NCBI RefSeq assembly: GCF_000765665.2
Contig: NZ_JROZ02000001.1
Location: 744,001-808,000, forward strand
Reading direction: 5' to 3'
Origin: Helicobacter sp. MIT 05-5293
Lineage (GTDB): Bacteria; Campylobacterota; Campylobacteria; Campylobacterales; Helicobacteraceae
DNA length: 64,000 nucleotides
The notes under the pieces: model-generated
What the model saw: the letters and a program-made list of their open reading frames with translations, nothing else
What the model was told of the DNA's origin: nothing
Databases searched by the model: none
Shown here: positions 16,520-25,962 of the stretch, piece by piece
Position numbering within the stretch: position 1 is the first letter of the stretch
How the letters are laid out: the number at the start of each line of letters is the position of its first letter
Made by a program: the position numbers and the translations under genes

Positions 16520-18757
16520 ATGAAAGACATCACACATCTTCTAGGAAAAATCCCTGATTTAGAGCAGACTTTGCAAGCTCACAAACTTTCACAAGAGGAA
16601 TATACACATATTGTAGAGATTCTCCACAGAGAACCTAATCTGATTGAGCTTGGTATTTTTTCAGCGATGTGGAGTGAGCATTGTAGCTATAAATCAAGTA
16701 AAAAATATTTGCGAGGTTTTCCCACCAAAGCTCCTTGGGTAGTGCAAGGACCCGGAGAAAATGCTGGTGTGATTGATATTGGTAATGATTTATGTGCAGT
16801 TTTTAAGATAGAATCTCACAATCACCCAAGTTTTATCGAACCTTATGCAGGTGCTGCCACAGGTGTAGGCGGCATTATGCGTGATATTTTTACAATGGGG
16901 GCTTATCCTCTTGCTTCACTCAATTCTATCCGTTTTGGTGATGTTGATAATAAGGGGGAGCTAGGCAAAAAGCATCGTTACCTTTTGCGAGGTGTGGTTG
17001 AGGGTATCGGTGGATATGGAAATTGTATGGGAGTGCCTACCATTGGTGGAGAGATGAGTTTTGAATCATGTTACAATGGCAATATTCTCGTCAATGCGTT
17101 TTGCTTGGGACTAGCAAAAAAAGATGAGATTTTTTATGGACGAGCTGAAGGTGTGGGCAATCCTGTCATTTATGTCGGCAGCAAAACCGGGCGTGATGGG
17201 CTAGGTGGTGCTGTGATGAGCAGTGATAGTTTTGATTCAGATTCAAAAGCCTTGCGCCCCACGGTGCAAGTCGGCGATCCTTTCGCAGAAAAATTACTCT
17301 TAGAAGCATGTATGGAGCTTTTTAAGCAGGATTTAATCGTGGGGATTCAAGATATGGGTGCTGCGGGATTGACAAGCTCAAGCTTTGAAATGGCGGGAAG
17401 AGCAGGGAGTGGAATGATTTTGCATCTCGATAAAGTGCCTATGCGTGAATCGAGTATGAATCCTTATGAATTGATGCTTAGTGAATCACAAGAGAGAATG
17501 CTGATTTGCGCAAAAAAAGGCTGTGAATCTAAAGTGCTTGAAATCTTTAAAAAATGGGAGCTTGATGCGGCAATCATTGGTGAAGTAACTTCAAGTGGCA
17601 TTATGGAGCTTTATTGGTTTGGGCAAAAGTGTGCAGAAATACCGGTAGAAGATGTGAGTGAAAATGCGCCTATTTTGGATCGTCCTATCAAAGAGCGTTC
17701 TTTATCAGACCAACAAGTCAGCGAATTGCAAACAGACCTAAGCACACAAGAAATTTTCTTTAAATTGCTTGGTAGTGTGGAAATGATGAATAAAAAATGG
17801 GTGTATGAGCAGTTTGATAGTAGTGTGCAAACCAATACGATAATCGCCGCAGGGAGTGGAGATGCGAGTATGATACGCATCAAAGAAAGTGGTGCAGGGC
17901 TTAGTATGAATGTGTATTGTAATATGCGCTATTGTTTTCTTGATCCTAGAGAGGGGGCAAAAATCGCTGTGGCAACTGCAGGGAGAAATTCTATCACACG
18001 CGGTGCAAAGCCTTTGGCGATTAGTGATTGTCTGAATTTTGGCTCACCGCATAATCCCGAAGTGATGTGGAGCTTTAAGGAAGTGTGCGAGGGGATTAAA
18101 GAAGCTGCTGAAGTCTTACAAACGCCTGTGGTAAGTGGTAATGTGTCTTTACATAATCAAAGTGATAGCATAGATATTTATCCTACACCTTCTATCGTGA
18201 GCGTGGGGCTTATCCACGATGCAAAAAAAGCGATCGATTCACGCTTTAAATCATCGGGGAGTGTGATAGTATTGCTTGGTGAGATAAAGGCAGAATTTGG
18301 TGGGAGTTTAGCGCAAAAGATTCTCGAAGGGAAGATTTATGGGTGTATCCCACAGATTGACTTAAAAAGAGAGCAATCACTTTGGCAAGCAATGCTTAAA
18401 GCGACTGATGAAGAGCTGCTTTTATCGGCAAAAGATGTCGGGCAGGGAGGTTTGGCACTTACTCTTGCTAAAATGGCATTGGGTAATGGTGTGCATCAAC
18501 CTTTGGGCTGTGATGTCCGCACAGGCTTATCGCCACACTTGCTTTTTGCTCCCTCTCAAAGCTGTATTATTGCCGAGATAGAATCAGGCAAACTTCCCTC
18601 GCTTCAGGCAATCGCTAAAGAATGTCAGATTCCCTTACAAGAGATTGGCTGTGTGAGTGGCGAGAATCTACGCATTGATGAGATCAATATCCCTCTTGAA
18701 GATGTGAGTAAGCTATATTTTGAAAGTTTCGAGTATTTGATTAATCAAGATTTATAA
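16520..18757 (+). CDS. purL: Phosphoribosylformylglycinamidine synthase subunit PurL
   Basis: Fourth step of de novo purine synthesis (FGAR to FGAM with ATP), small-type PurL working with PurS and PurQ, which are not in the window. 745 residues. [18 protein letters not shown] (ATP-binding and catalytic His), [26 protein letters not shown], and [21 protein letters not shown] mark the first half; GNVSLHN and [17 protein letters not shown] the second. AAAAGG precedes the ATG at 16520. The stop shares one base with the next start. Confidence 0.97.
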   Translation: MKDITHLLGKIPDLEQTLQAHKLSQEEYTHIVEILHREPNLIELGIFSAMWSEHCSYKSSKKYLRGFPTKAPWVVQGPGENAGVIDIGNDLCAVFKIESHNHPSFIEPYAGAATGVGGIMRDIFTMGAYPLASLNSIRFGDVDNKGELGKKHRYLLRGVVEGIGGYGNCMGVPTIGGEMSFESCYNGNILVNAFCLGLAKKDEIFYGRAEGVGNPVIYVGSKTGRDGLGGAVMSSDSFDSDSKALRPTVQVGDPFAEKLLLEACMELFKQDLIVGIQDMGAAGLTSSSFEMAGRAGSGMILHLDKVPMRESSMNPYELMLSESQERMLICAKKGCESKVLEIFKKWELDAAIIGEVTSSGIMELYWFGQKCAEIPVEDVSENAPILDRPIKERSLSDQQVSELQTDLSTQEIFFKLLGSVEMMNKKWVYEQFDSSVQTNTIIAAGSGDASMIRIKESGAGLSMNVYCNMRYCFLDPREGAKIAVATAGRNSITRGAKPLAISDCLNFGSPHNPEVMWSFKEVCEGIKEAAEVLQTPVVSGNVSLHNQSDSIDIYPTPSIVSVGLIHDAKKAIDSRFKSSGSVIVLLGEIKAEFGGSLAQKILEGKIYGCIPQIDLKREQSLWQAMLKATDEELLLSAKDVGQGGLALTLAKMALGNGVHQPLGCDVRTGLSPHLLFAPSQSCIIAEIESGKLPSLQAIAKECQIPLQEIGCVSGENLRIDEINIPLEDVSKLYFESFEYLINQDL

Positions 18758-19251
18758 TGCCGATTATAAGGATAATATGCTTATGCGCCGTTATTTTAGG
18801 TATTTTAAGCGCAAAAGATGATTCCCCCAATCCTTATACTTTGCCCAAAGATGGGGCGTATTATTTAGAACACAATACCGAGATTCTCAATAACTTTCTT
18901 GAGCAAGTCAAAAAGCAATCAGAGGAGAGAAATTATCCTTTTTTTCGCTCTCGTCCGCTTGTAGAACACACCGTCTATCGCACACTTTCACCCAAAGAAA
19001 AAGAATCTTTACAAGGTGGCATCGTGCTAACGCGGTTTTTTCTTTCTTCTTTTATCCGATACAGCCATTTAGGCGGTGTGGGTGTAGGGGGAAAATTTAC
19101 TAAAAATGCCGAAAATGAGATGTATTTTAGCTTTGATGGGCGATATTTGAGCGACTTAAAAGCCTTAGGGCTAGGGCGAGAGATTTTTGCCTATTGCGTA
19201 TTGCCTCGATTTGATAAGTGCATCATGCTAGGCATTGGTGAGGAATGGTAG
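18757..19251 (+). CDS. Secreted protein of unknown function
   Basis: 164 residues, not recognised. A signal peptide is clear (IIRIICLCAVILGILSA, cleavage after LSA). The mature part is polar with two cysteines near the end (YCVLPRFDKC) that may form a disulfide. A Gly-rich segment (GGVGVGGKF) lies near residue 105. The ATG overlaps the purL stop codon by one base, so it is translated from the purL message. A periplasmic location is inferred from the signal peptide; no function can be proposed. Confidence 0.65.
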   Translation: MPIIRIICLCAVILGILSAKDDSPNPYTLPKDGAYYLEHNTEILNNFLEQVKKQSEERNYPFFRSRPLVEHTVYRTLSPKEKESLQGGIVLTRFFLSSFIRYSHLGGVGVGGKFTKNAENEMYFSFDGRYLSDLKALGLGREIFAYCVLPRFDKCIMLGIGEEW

Positions 19252-19302
19252 GGCTAGATTCTGGAGTTGTGGCTATATATAGAATCTAAAGGTTAAAAAA
19301 TA

Positions 19303-20865
19303 TTAGCGATTGAGTCTTTTATAGTTATCACAACCCATTTGTTCTCCCATATCACAAGCCTTGCCAAATAATTTTTTTGCCTCAATCAAATCTTGCCTCA
19401 CTCCCCGTCCATATTGGTATGACATTCCTAGATCATTACAGCCTTGGGCTATGCCTAAATTACAAGTTTTTAAGAACATATCATTTGCTCTCAAGTAGTT
19501 TTGCCTCACTCCTTGACCATGAAGATAGAGCATTCCTAGATTATAACAAGCATTCGCTTGATCTGCATAACATGCTTTGGAGTAAAACTCTCTCGCTTTG
19601 AAAAAGTCTTGTTTGACACCTCTGCCTCTATAATATTGCACACCTAGATTGTAGCAACCCAAACTATTCTCCAACTCACACGCTTTAGTGAAAAGCTCTA
19701 CCGCTTTTGTAAAATCTTGCACATCACTCTTATCATACTCATCATACATCACACCAAGATTATTACAAGCAAAGCTATTTTCTAGCTCGCAAAGTGCTGT
19801 CAAAATACTCTGTGCTTTAGCATAGTCTTGCGGGAAAGTCTCACTATGAGCATAAATAACTGCTAAAATATTGCAAGATTTTTGTATGTCTTCTTGACCT
19901 TGCGGATCAAATACAAAATATCCATTTTTTTCAATAAAACACGCCTTGCTTAACAGCTTTTCTGCCTTAAAGTGATCTTCTTCCACCCAATCATTACCTT
20001 CAAAATATGCTTCTCCTAAAATATAGCAACTATGAACATACCTCAAATCACAAGATTTAGCGTAAAATTCTACTGCTTTGCGAATGTTTGGTTGAAAATA
20101 TTGACCATTGAGGTAATATTCTGCTAGGTTTGCGCATGCAAAAGCATTGCCTAACTTACAAGCCTTGATATAAAGATTTTCTGCTTTATGGAGATTTGTT
20201 TCGACACCTTCACCCTTTAGATACGCTTGAGCTATCAGCCCACAGGCAGTCTCTCCGCCTAAATCACAGGATTTACTCAAAAGATCTATTGCCTTTTTGG
20301 TATCCTTTTTTGCATCTTTTCCCTCAAAATACAGCTCTCCTAAAAGACCACAGCCTGTCGCTCCGCCCAAATCACACGCCTTAGTAGCAAATTTAATCGC
20401 CTTTTTGAGATCTTGCTTTATGGGTGCGCCACCGAGATACGAAAAATATAGATCGGTGCAAACTTCAGGATCTCCCATATCGCAAGCTTGATCAAATAGT
20501 TTTTCTGCTTTGGTCATATCTTTTTTGTCTGCATACAATGTCCCTAAGAGCAAGCAACCCTCGGCATTATCTAAATCACATGATTTGGTGTAAAACTCCA
20601 TAGCTTTGTCGGGATTTTTCTCTATGTTTTGAGTCGAGCGATGATAATGATGATAATATAGTTTCCCGACTTTATTGCAAGATATAGCATCATTCATATC
20701 ACACGCTTTTGCGTAAAATTCTGCAGCTTTGATAAAGTCTCTCTGCTCATAGAGGGTTTCTCCGCTATTTTTACAGCTTTCCTTATCATTACAAGGAAGT
20801 GAGGGATTTAGCGCACAAGCGGTAAAAATAATTGATAAACATATACTCAACAGAAAGATTCTCAT
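19303..20865 (-). CDS. Hcp-family cysteine-rich Sel1-repeat lipoprotein (long paralogue)
   Basis: 520 residues. Signal sequence MRIFLLSICLSIIFTAC with a lipobox-like end, then about a dozen Sel1-like repeats of ~36 residues. Each ends in a pattern such as KACDLGGATGCGLLGELY, with two cysteines 8 residues apart that pair within the repeat. This is the architecture of Helicobacter cysteine-rich proteins (HcpA-E), secreted or surface proteins with reported penicillin binding and immune activity. AAAGG precedes the ATG. Its first ~55 residues are nearly identical to the neighbouring shorter paralogue, which suggests recent duplication or gene conversion. Confidence 0.88.
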   Translation of the reverse strand: MRIFLLSICLSIIFTACALNPSLPCNDKESCKNSGETLYEQRDFIKAAEFYAKACDMNDAISCNKVGKLYYHHYHRSTQNIEKNPDKAMEFYTKSCDLDNAEGCLLLGTLYADKKDMTKAEKLFDQACDMGDPEVCTDLYFSYLGGAPIKQDLKKAIKFATKACDLGGATGCGLLGELYFEGKDAKKDTKKAIDLLSKSCDLGGETACGLIAQAYLKGEGVETNLHKAENLYIKACKLGNAFACANLAEYYLNGQYFQPNIRKAVEFYAKSCDLRYVHSCYILGEAYFEGNDWVEEDHFKAEKLLSKACFIEKNGYFVFDPQGQEDIQKSCNILAVIYAHSETFPQDYAKAQSILTALCELENSFACNNLGVMYDEYDKSDVQDFTKAVELFTKACELENSLGCYNLGVQYYRGRGVKQDFFKAREFYSKACYADQANACYNLGMLYLHGQGVRQNYLRANDMFLKTCNLGIAQGCNDLGMSYQYGRGVRQDLIEAKKLFGKACDMGEQMGCDNYKRLNR

Positions 20866-20970
20866 TTGTAGCCTTTTATATGTGTATGATCTTAGGTAAA
20901 TATCAGAGATAAAGGCGGTAGATTCTAAGCTAATCCAACTTAAAATCCATTCAAATCTTAGGATATTATT

Positions 20971-21837
20971 CTATTGATTGAGAAATCTATAAGCAATACA
21001 ACCTCTCTGATCTCCCAAATCACAAGCCCTACCATAGAATGCCCTTGCTTTTGTCAAATCTTGCTCCACGCCATTTTCTCCCAAGTAAAGTTCTCCTAGA
21101 CTCCCACAGCCTTGAGCATCTCCCATATTGCAAGCTTTGCTAAAAAGTGCCATTGCTTTTGTCAAATCTTGCTTTACACCTCGCCCAAGATAATAAAGCG
21201 TTCCTAGATTCGCGCAACTTTGAGCGTTTTTCAAATCACAAGCTTTGGCGTAAAAATCTTTTGCTTTGGCAAAATCCTGCTTTACTTTTTTACCTTCATA
21301 GTAAAAACACGCTAGATTCGCACAGCCATGGGCGTTTTTCAAATCACAAGTTTTACTATAAAATGCCCTTGCTTTTTCAGAATCTCGCTCCACGCCTTGC
21401 CCAAAATCATAATACCACCCTAGATTATAACAGCTCCTAGATTCACCCAAATCACACGCTTTGGTATGAAATTTGATAGCTTGTTTAAAATCTCGCTCAA
21501 TCCCATTTTCCCCCTCCGCATAGAATGTCCCTAAAGCAAAACAGGCTCTGGAGTATTGTAAATCACAGCTTTTCTCTAAAAGCATCGTCCCACGCGCTAT
21601 ACTTTGCTTCCCTGTAATGTCGTAAAGATAAACCAAGCCCGATTTAAAGCACATCTCCCCATCATTCATATCACACGCCTTTGTGTAAAATTCTGCAGCT
21701 TTGGTGAAATCCCGCTGTTCATGGAGGGTTTCGCCACTGCTTTTGCAGCTCTCCTTATCATTGCAAGGAAGCGTGGGTTTTAGCGCACAAGCGGTAAAAA
21801 TGATTGATAAACATATACTTAATAGAAAGATTCTCAA
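20971..21837 (-). CDS. Hcp-family cysteine-rich Sel1-repeat lipoprotein (short paralogue)
   Basis: 288 residues, close to the H. pylori HcpA size, with about seven Sel1-like repeats carrying paired cysteines (KACDLGESRSCYNLGWYYDFG and similar). The start is TTG 21837, 7 nt after AAAGGA, where the long paralogue has ATG. The signal sequence is otherwise the same, MRIFLLSICLSIIFTAC. It lies about 100 bases upstream of the long copy on the same strand. The repeats fold into a superhelix of helix pairs locked by disulfides and are expected to be periplasmic or surface-exposed. Confidence 0.88.
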   Translation of the reverse strand: MRIFLLSICLSIIFTACALKPTLPCNDKESCKSSGETLHEQRDFTKAAEFYTKACDMNDGEMCFKSGLVYLYDITGKQSIARGTMLLEKSCDLQYSRACFALGTFYAEGENGIERDFKQAIKFHTKACDLGESRSCYNLGWYYDFGQGVERDSEKARAFYSKTCDLKNAHGCANLACFYYEGKKVKQDFAKAKDFYAKACDLKNAQSCANLGTLYYLGRGVKQDLTKAMALFSKACNMGDAQGCGSLGELYLGENGVEQDLTKARAFYGRACDLGDQRGCIAYRFLNQ

Positions 21838-21906
21838 TTAGCTATCCTTTATGTTTAAGTAAAAAATTTCAAGAGATAAAGCATAAGTATTTTAAAATAA
21901 TCAAAC

Positions 21907-22017
21907 TTAAATCTTATTGCGGGGATTTGTCAATGTTGATTCTGATTCTGTTAAGATAAAACAATCCTTGGCATTATCAAAATCACAAGCCTTGATATAA
22001 AGTTTATTCCTTGAGCC
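21907..22017 (-). pseudogene. Decayed third Hcp gene (single repeat remnant)
   Basis: A 36-codon frame bounded by stop codons (TAG at 22020-22018, TAA at 21909-21907). It contains KLYIKACDFDNAKDCFIL, which matches the Hcp repeat (KACxxxxAxxC), including both cysteines. No start, ribosome site or signal sequence remains. It lies immediately upstream of the two intact copies on the same strand, so the locus once held at least three. Confidence 0.6.
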
Positions 22018-22027
22018 CTATGAAAGC

Positions 22028-22699
22028 TCAAAATGAGAATCTCTCTCTTAAATCGCAAGCATTATGATATATAGCTTGAGCCAGAGAATCATTTTTGCCT
22101 TGATAATTTTGCCATAGAGAGCTTATCACAGCGCACATATCGGCATTTTTTAGCAAATGTATATTATAAGTGCTAATCCCTCCAATTGCGCAAATAGGGA
22201 TTTTTAACGCACCTTTGGCAGATTCTAGAATCTCTAAAGGTGCAAGGGGTGCGCTGGGCTTTGTAGGAGAGGGGAAAAACGCACCAAAAGCGACATAATC
22301 CACACCTAGAGATTCTAAATCTTTTGCCTTTTGCAAATCCGCATAGCTTGAAGCCCCTAGAATCCCTTTGAAACGCGCTCTTGCTAGTGGGATTTCTCCA
22401 TCGTCTTTACCCAAATGCAAAGCAGGAGCGTTAAGCCTTAAAGCCAAATTAAGCCTATCGTTTATCACAAAAAGCGCATTATATCGTTCGCACAGCCCTA
22501 TAAGCTTTTTTGCGACAGGATAAAGAAACTCATCGCTATGGCTTTTGTCGCGCAGCTGGAAGATTTTCACCCCACCTTTGAGGGCAGATTCTAAACATTG
22601 CGGGAGGATTTCATAAGGGGTGAGAATCTCATCAGAGATAGCATAGATACCTTGTAAAGCTTTATCGTGCGGCATTTTTGAACCATATATTAAATACAT
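22028..22699 (-). CDS. thiE: Thiamine-phosphate synthase
   Basis: Joins HMP-pyrophosphate and the thiazole phosphate to make thiamine monophosphate. 223 residues on a TIM barrel: GIYAISDE, KIFQLRDKSHSDE (the Q-x-R-x-K motif), FVINDRLNLALRLNAPALHLG (ND and H-x-G), VAFGAFFPSPTKP, and ICAIGGIS. ThiG and ThiL are elsewhere in the window. The start is uncertain: ATG 22699 has no clear ribosome site, and ATG 22675 (MPHDKALQG) would give a more standard N-terminus. Confidence 0.93.
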   Translation of the reverse strand: MYLIYGSKMPHDKALQGIYAISDEILTPYEILPQCLESALKGGVKIFQLRDKSHSDEFLYPVAKKLIGLCERYNALFVINDRLNLALRLNAPALHLGKDDGEIPLARARFKGILGASSYADLQKAKDLESLGVDYVAFGAFFPSPTKPSAPLAPLEILESAKGALKIPICAIGGISTYNIHLLKNADMCAVISSLWQNYQGKNDSLAQAIYHNACDLRERFSF

Positions 22700-22787
22700 T
22701 AAGTTTTATTATTTTTACAATCAAAGTCATTCGCTCCTTTGTATCAAAGCATATTATAGCTTAACTCTAATGAGATGGATTAAAATC

Positions 22788-23084
22788 TCAATACAATTTT
22801 ATTTCAGCAATTTTAGATTCTATTTCCAAGCTCTTATGTAAAGTTTGAATCACTCTCATAAAATACTCAAAGTCTATTTCTTCGCTCTTATGGCTTTTAA
22901 GATATTTATCTAAGACTTGATAGCCTCCGATTTTATACTCCCATACTTCTTTTGAGACATTGCAAAAATAGAGAGAATCATTTACAAAAAGTTCTTTGGA
23001 TTCTGCGTTATAGAAAGATTTTTCAATCTTTAGGTTTTTGTTTTTTATATCTTTATAGAGTGGCTCTCCGATAGAATCTAGCAT
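22788..23084 (-). CDS. C-terminal segment of Type IIG/ISP restriction-modification enzyme (separate frame)
   Basis: 98 residues matching the extreme C-terminus of Type IIG/ISP enzymes: KIEKSFYNAESKELFVNDSLYF, then VSKEVWEYKIGGYQVLDKYLKSH, as in the final helical bundle. It lies in a different frame from the methylase part and overlaps its stop (ATGCTAG). Yet it has its own AAGGAG five bases before ATG 23084, so it could be translated by coupling as a separate polypeptide. Either the gene is split and functional, or this is a frameshifted tail of a decaying gene. Confidence 0.6.
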   Translation of the reverse strand: MLDSIGEPLYKDIKNKNLKIEKSFYNAESKELFVNDSLYFCNVSKEVWEYKIGGYQVLDKYLKSHKSEEIDFEYFMRVIQTLHKSLEIESKIAEIKLY

Positions 23085-25771
23085 AAATTCTCCTTAAGAT
23101 AAAGTGGGAAAACATAACTCCCAGCACCTACCAAATGCAAATCGATAATATTTTGTGTGATAAAGATATTATTGATCTCTTGTAATTTACAGCCTCTATC
23201 ACAGACTAAGCCTATATTTTGCATGTTTAAGCCTTGAGATAGAGGGGGAATAGGTAGTTCCCCTCTTTGGTTTTGTTGGACATATAGCACATTTCCATTA
23301 TCGTATGTGTTATGAAGCTGTGAGTGAATGTTTGGCTCGATAGCTGTCGGCAAAGCACTAAACCTATATTGCGATTTGTTCTCATTATATTCTGCTCTCT
23401 CTCTCTCTCTCTCTCTTATTGGTGAATTTTGCATTAAATGCACAGCGATAAGCTCTTGTCCCAATGCACTTAGGGCTAGAAAATTTTCTTTGGATTCTAC
23501 AAAAGGAATCTTTGGGAAATCAATCTTTAAGAAATCAATATATTTTTCGCGATAGTCTTTGTGAAAAAGCACCGCATAAATGTAGCCTAGAATCGCTTCA
23601 GGACTGAAATGTTCGTTGTATTTGGAATCGATAAATTCTCTAAATTCTAGTGTGAAGTTTTCTACTCTATGAGATTCTAAATCTTCATTTTTAAGGTAAA
23701 GGGGTGAGGCAAAACTACTAGGTGAAACACCACATTTATCTATTATTTCATTTGTAACAAAAGAATGCTGAAAGGTCTTACTTTCTTTTACTTGCCTAGA
23801 AACGACAAAACCCTTATTGTCCTCCTGTAAAAAATGCTGCATTATCTGCCCTCTAGGCATAGAATGAAAACCTTTAGATTTACCTGTGTAATAAGTCCAA
23901 CGCATATCAAAAGGTCGGTAATGAATTTTTACATAATTTTTAGGATTGTTGTTTGTATTTCTTAGTTCTTTTTGGGCGTATTCTATTTTCCAATCTCTTG
24001 AATCTTCACCTAAATTAAATTCTTTTCTCGCAGATTCTATATCAAGCTCTAAAAAGCGTGAAATTTTTGCTTTGAATGTAAGTAAAGATTCTTCACTATC
24101 AGAATCAGAAATGCAAAAATCATCTCTAGCTGTTGTAACCCCCACACTTGAGATTCTAAATATATCCTTTACACTCCAACCTTTATCGTATTCTTCTCTT
24201 AAAGCTTCATTCTGCGGGATAAAGAGATGAAAGGGTGCTTTGGGTGTGAGCGCATTCCAAGTGATAGAATCTAAAACATTTTCATAAAGAAAATTATATT
24301 TGTCTTTGCGTTTGCCATAGAGGTCGTAATGATAGACTTGCGCCAATGGTTTTTGTGCGACTAAAGTCGCATCTCCATTATTGGATTCCGAACTTTTTAT
24401 AAATACATTAATACTCACGCCTTGCATAATATCAAACACATTTTCATCTTTGCTCCCATCCGGGCATAGCTCCTTTTTGCGTGCATTGCCATGCAAATCT
24501 AGGATATAGAGTTTATCAAAGGTTTTCAGCAGTGAATAGCGCATTCCACGAAAGGTGGGATTATCTAAAAAGCCATTATTAGAAATAAAGGCAAAGATTC
24601 CACTTTGCTGCTCTTTAATTTTCTTTTCGGCAAAGCAGATGAACTTGACATAATCATCAAGTAGCATTTTGGGATTTTTTTCTTTTTCTACCATCTTACC
24701 ACCATTTTCGTCATTTTTGTAAATTGCCACCGGACCTGGAAACTCTAAAGGCTTTTTGTAGGTATTTTGCACTTCTTTTTCAAACAAGCCTTTGTTTGCA
24801 CTTGCGCCTGAATATGGGGGATTCCCCGTGATGATAAGAATTGGATTTTCTTTAATCTCTTGCGCTTCCTGCGCTTCTTGAGTGAGTGCAACATTTGTGC
24901 TATTTTTAAAAGTTGAGTCCCATTCTTCATGACTTCGCCACTTAAAATAAAGCGTATTAGTCAGTTTGATATTCAAACTTTCATTATCTTTTAGTTCCGC
25001 ATTAAATTCCTCTTTAAAAGCTTGTGAAAGTCGCAAATGTGCGATAATATAAGGAGCGATAAGAAATTCAAAGCCAAAAAATTGTTTAAGTAGTATTTTA
25101 GGGTCGTGATAGGGGCTATTTGTGGGTGGAGATTCTAAAGCCTTGCGAAAAGATTCTAAGAGGAATGTCCCTGTGCCTGTGGCGAAGTCTAAAAGAGTGA
25201 TGTTATGGTTATCTAAACTCGCTCCTAAGCCCTTTTGCAAACCAAAATCAGCCCTCAATACAGAATCTATGGCATTGATGATAAAGCTCACCACACTTGC
25301 AGGAGTATAATACACCCCGCGAATCTCTCGTAATCTTGGGTCGTATTGACTTAAAAATGTCTCATAGAAATGCAAATAAGGGTCTTTATGTGTGTAAGCA
25401 GTTGTGTAAGTTCCTATCAAATCTTTTTCGCTCACTTTATTAAGTTCGTGGATAATACTTGTAATATCAATATGATTGATGATATGGATTATTTCTCCTA
25501 ATAGCCATTTGATAGGATCTAAATCCTCAAGTTGATTGAGAAAATCGCTCATAGCACGAATAAGAGGGAATGATTTAGGGATAAACTTTTTTGCATTATA
25601 TAAATCAAGCTCTTTGCTATCTGTGTGGTTGAGCCTTGCAAGAAATAAACTATAAGTGAGTGTTTGGGCAAAACTATCGGCAAACTCTTCAAATTTTAAC
25701 TTATCATAGAGAGATTGTTTGAAGTTATTATATATACCTGAAATGTTTTTATTTTCTTGCGAATCTATCAA
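23078..25771 (-). CDS. Type IIG/ISP restriction-modification enzyme, methylase and specificity part (phase OFF)
   Basis: 897 residues from TTG 25771, but the open frame continues upstream to the G10 tract (25969-25978) and is really the body of a ~1086-residue enzyme. Features: the helical connector, VYYTPASVV, SAM motif I LLDFATGTGTFL near residue 195, catalytic motif IV ITGNPPYSG (adenine-N6), and a specificity domain containing VVSRQVKESKTFQHSFVTNEII and PLYLKNE. ISP-type landmarks EAILGYIYAVLFHKDYREKY and GQELIAVHLMQ follow. After an (AG)11 tract the frame enters an extra specificity-like segment (NIGLVCDRGC to YVFPLYLKEN). Such enzymes cut and methylate DNA as one chain. In this sequence the nuclease part is out of frame. 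Confidence 0.8.
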   Translation of the reverse strand: MIDSQENKNISGIYNNFKQSLYDKLKFEEFADSFAQTLTYSLFLARLNHTDSKELDLYNAKKFIPKSFPLIRAMSDFLNQLEDLDPIKWLLGEIIHIINHIDITSIIHELNKVSEKDLIGTYTTAYTHKDPYLHFYETFLSQYDPRLREIRGVYYTPASVVSFIINAIDSVLRADFGLQKGLGASLDNHNITLLDFATGTGTFLLESFRKALESPPTNSPYHDPKILLKQFFGFEFLIAPYIIAHLRLSQAFKEEFNAELKDNESLNIKLTNTLYFKWRSHEEWDSTFKNSTNVALTQEAQEAQEIKENPILIITGNPPYSGASANKGLFEKEVQNTYKKPLEFPGPVAIYKNDENGGKMVEKEKNPKMLLDDYVKFICFAEKKIKEQQSGIFAFISNNGFLDNPTFRGMRYSLLKTFDKLYILDLHGNARKKELCPDGSKDENVFDIMQGVSINVFIKSSESNNGDATLVAQKPLAQVYHYDLYGKRKDKYNFLYENVLDSITWNALTPKAPFHLFIPQNEALREEYDKGWSVKDIFRISSVGVTTARDDFCISDSDSEESLLTFKAKISRFLELDIESARKEFNLGEDSRDWKIEYAQKELRNTNNNPKNYVKIHYRPFDMRWTYYTGKSKGFHSMPRGQIMQHFLQEDNKGFVVSRQVKESKTFQHSFVTNEIIDKCGVSPSSFASPLYLKNEDLESHRVENFTLEFREFIDSKYNEHFSPEAILGYIYAVLFHKDYREKYIDFLKIDFPKIPFVESKENFLALSALGQELIAVHLMQNSPIRERERERAEYNENKSQYRFSALPTAIEPNIHSQLHNTYDNGNVLYVQQNQRGELPIPPLSQGLNMQNIGLVCDRGCKLQEINNIFITQNIIDLHLVGAGSYVFPLYLKENLC
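23227..23394 (-). other. Alternative-frame specificity-domain segment after the AG tract
   Basis: In the frame reached with 12 (or 9) AG units, the DNA after the tract encodes NRNIGLVLCRQLSSQTFTHS, continues through MCYMSNKTKEGNYLFPLYLKA, and then hits TAA at 23229-23227. The NIGLxxxRQ...FTHSFI...YLFPLYL pattern is that of ISP-type target recognition domains. A related segment (NIGLVCDRGC to YVFPLYL) follows in a second frame, and the C-terminal module in a third. Confidence 0.55.
23395..23416. repeat. (CT)11 dinucleotide tract, AG on the coding strand
   Basis: Eleven uninterrupted CT units inside the restriction-modification gene, coding for alternating Arg and Glu. Slippage by one unit shifts the reading frame. 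With 11 units the frame continues to 23078; with 12 it enters the alternative specificity segment; with 10 it stops within three codons of the tract. Confidence 0.9.
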
Positions 25772-25962
25772 AAAACTTTTTAGAATCTGTGTGCGCAGAG
25801 CTAGGGCGTTGGCAAACTCTAAAGCGGTGTTAATGGGTTTAGGTGAATGGGTAAGAAAGAGGGTAAAGAGTTCAAGGAGTTCTTTTGCTTTAGATTCTAA
25901 AAGTTGCTTATTTTTAAGGGTGGCTTTGATTTGGCTAAGTTCGCAGATTCTAAGCTCTTTTA

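Noticed and set aside
19303-21837. Regular ~108-base periodicity that could look like a repeat array or CRISPR
   Set aside because: It is the coding repeat of Sel1-like motifs with paired cysteines; no identical direct repeats with unique spacers.
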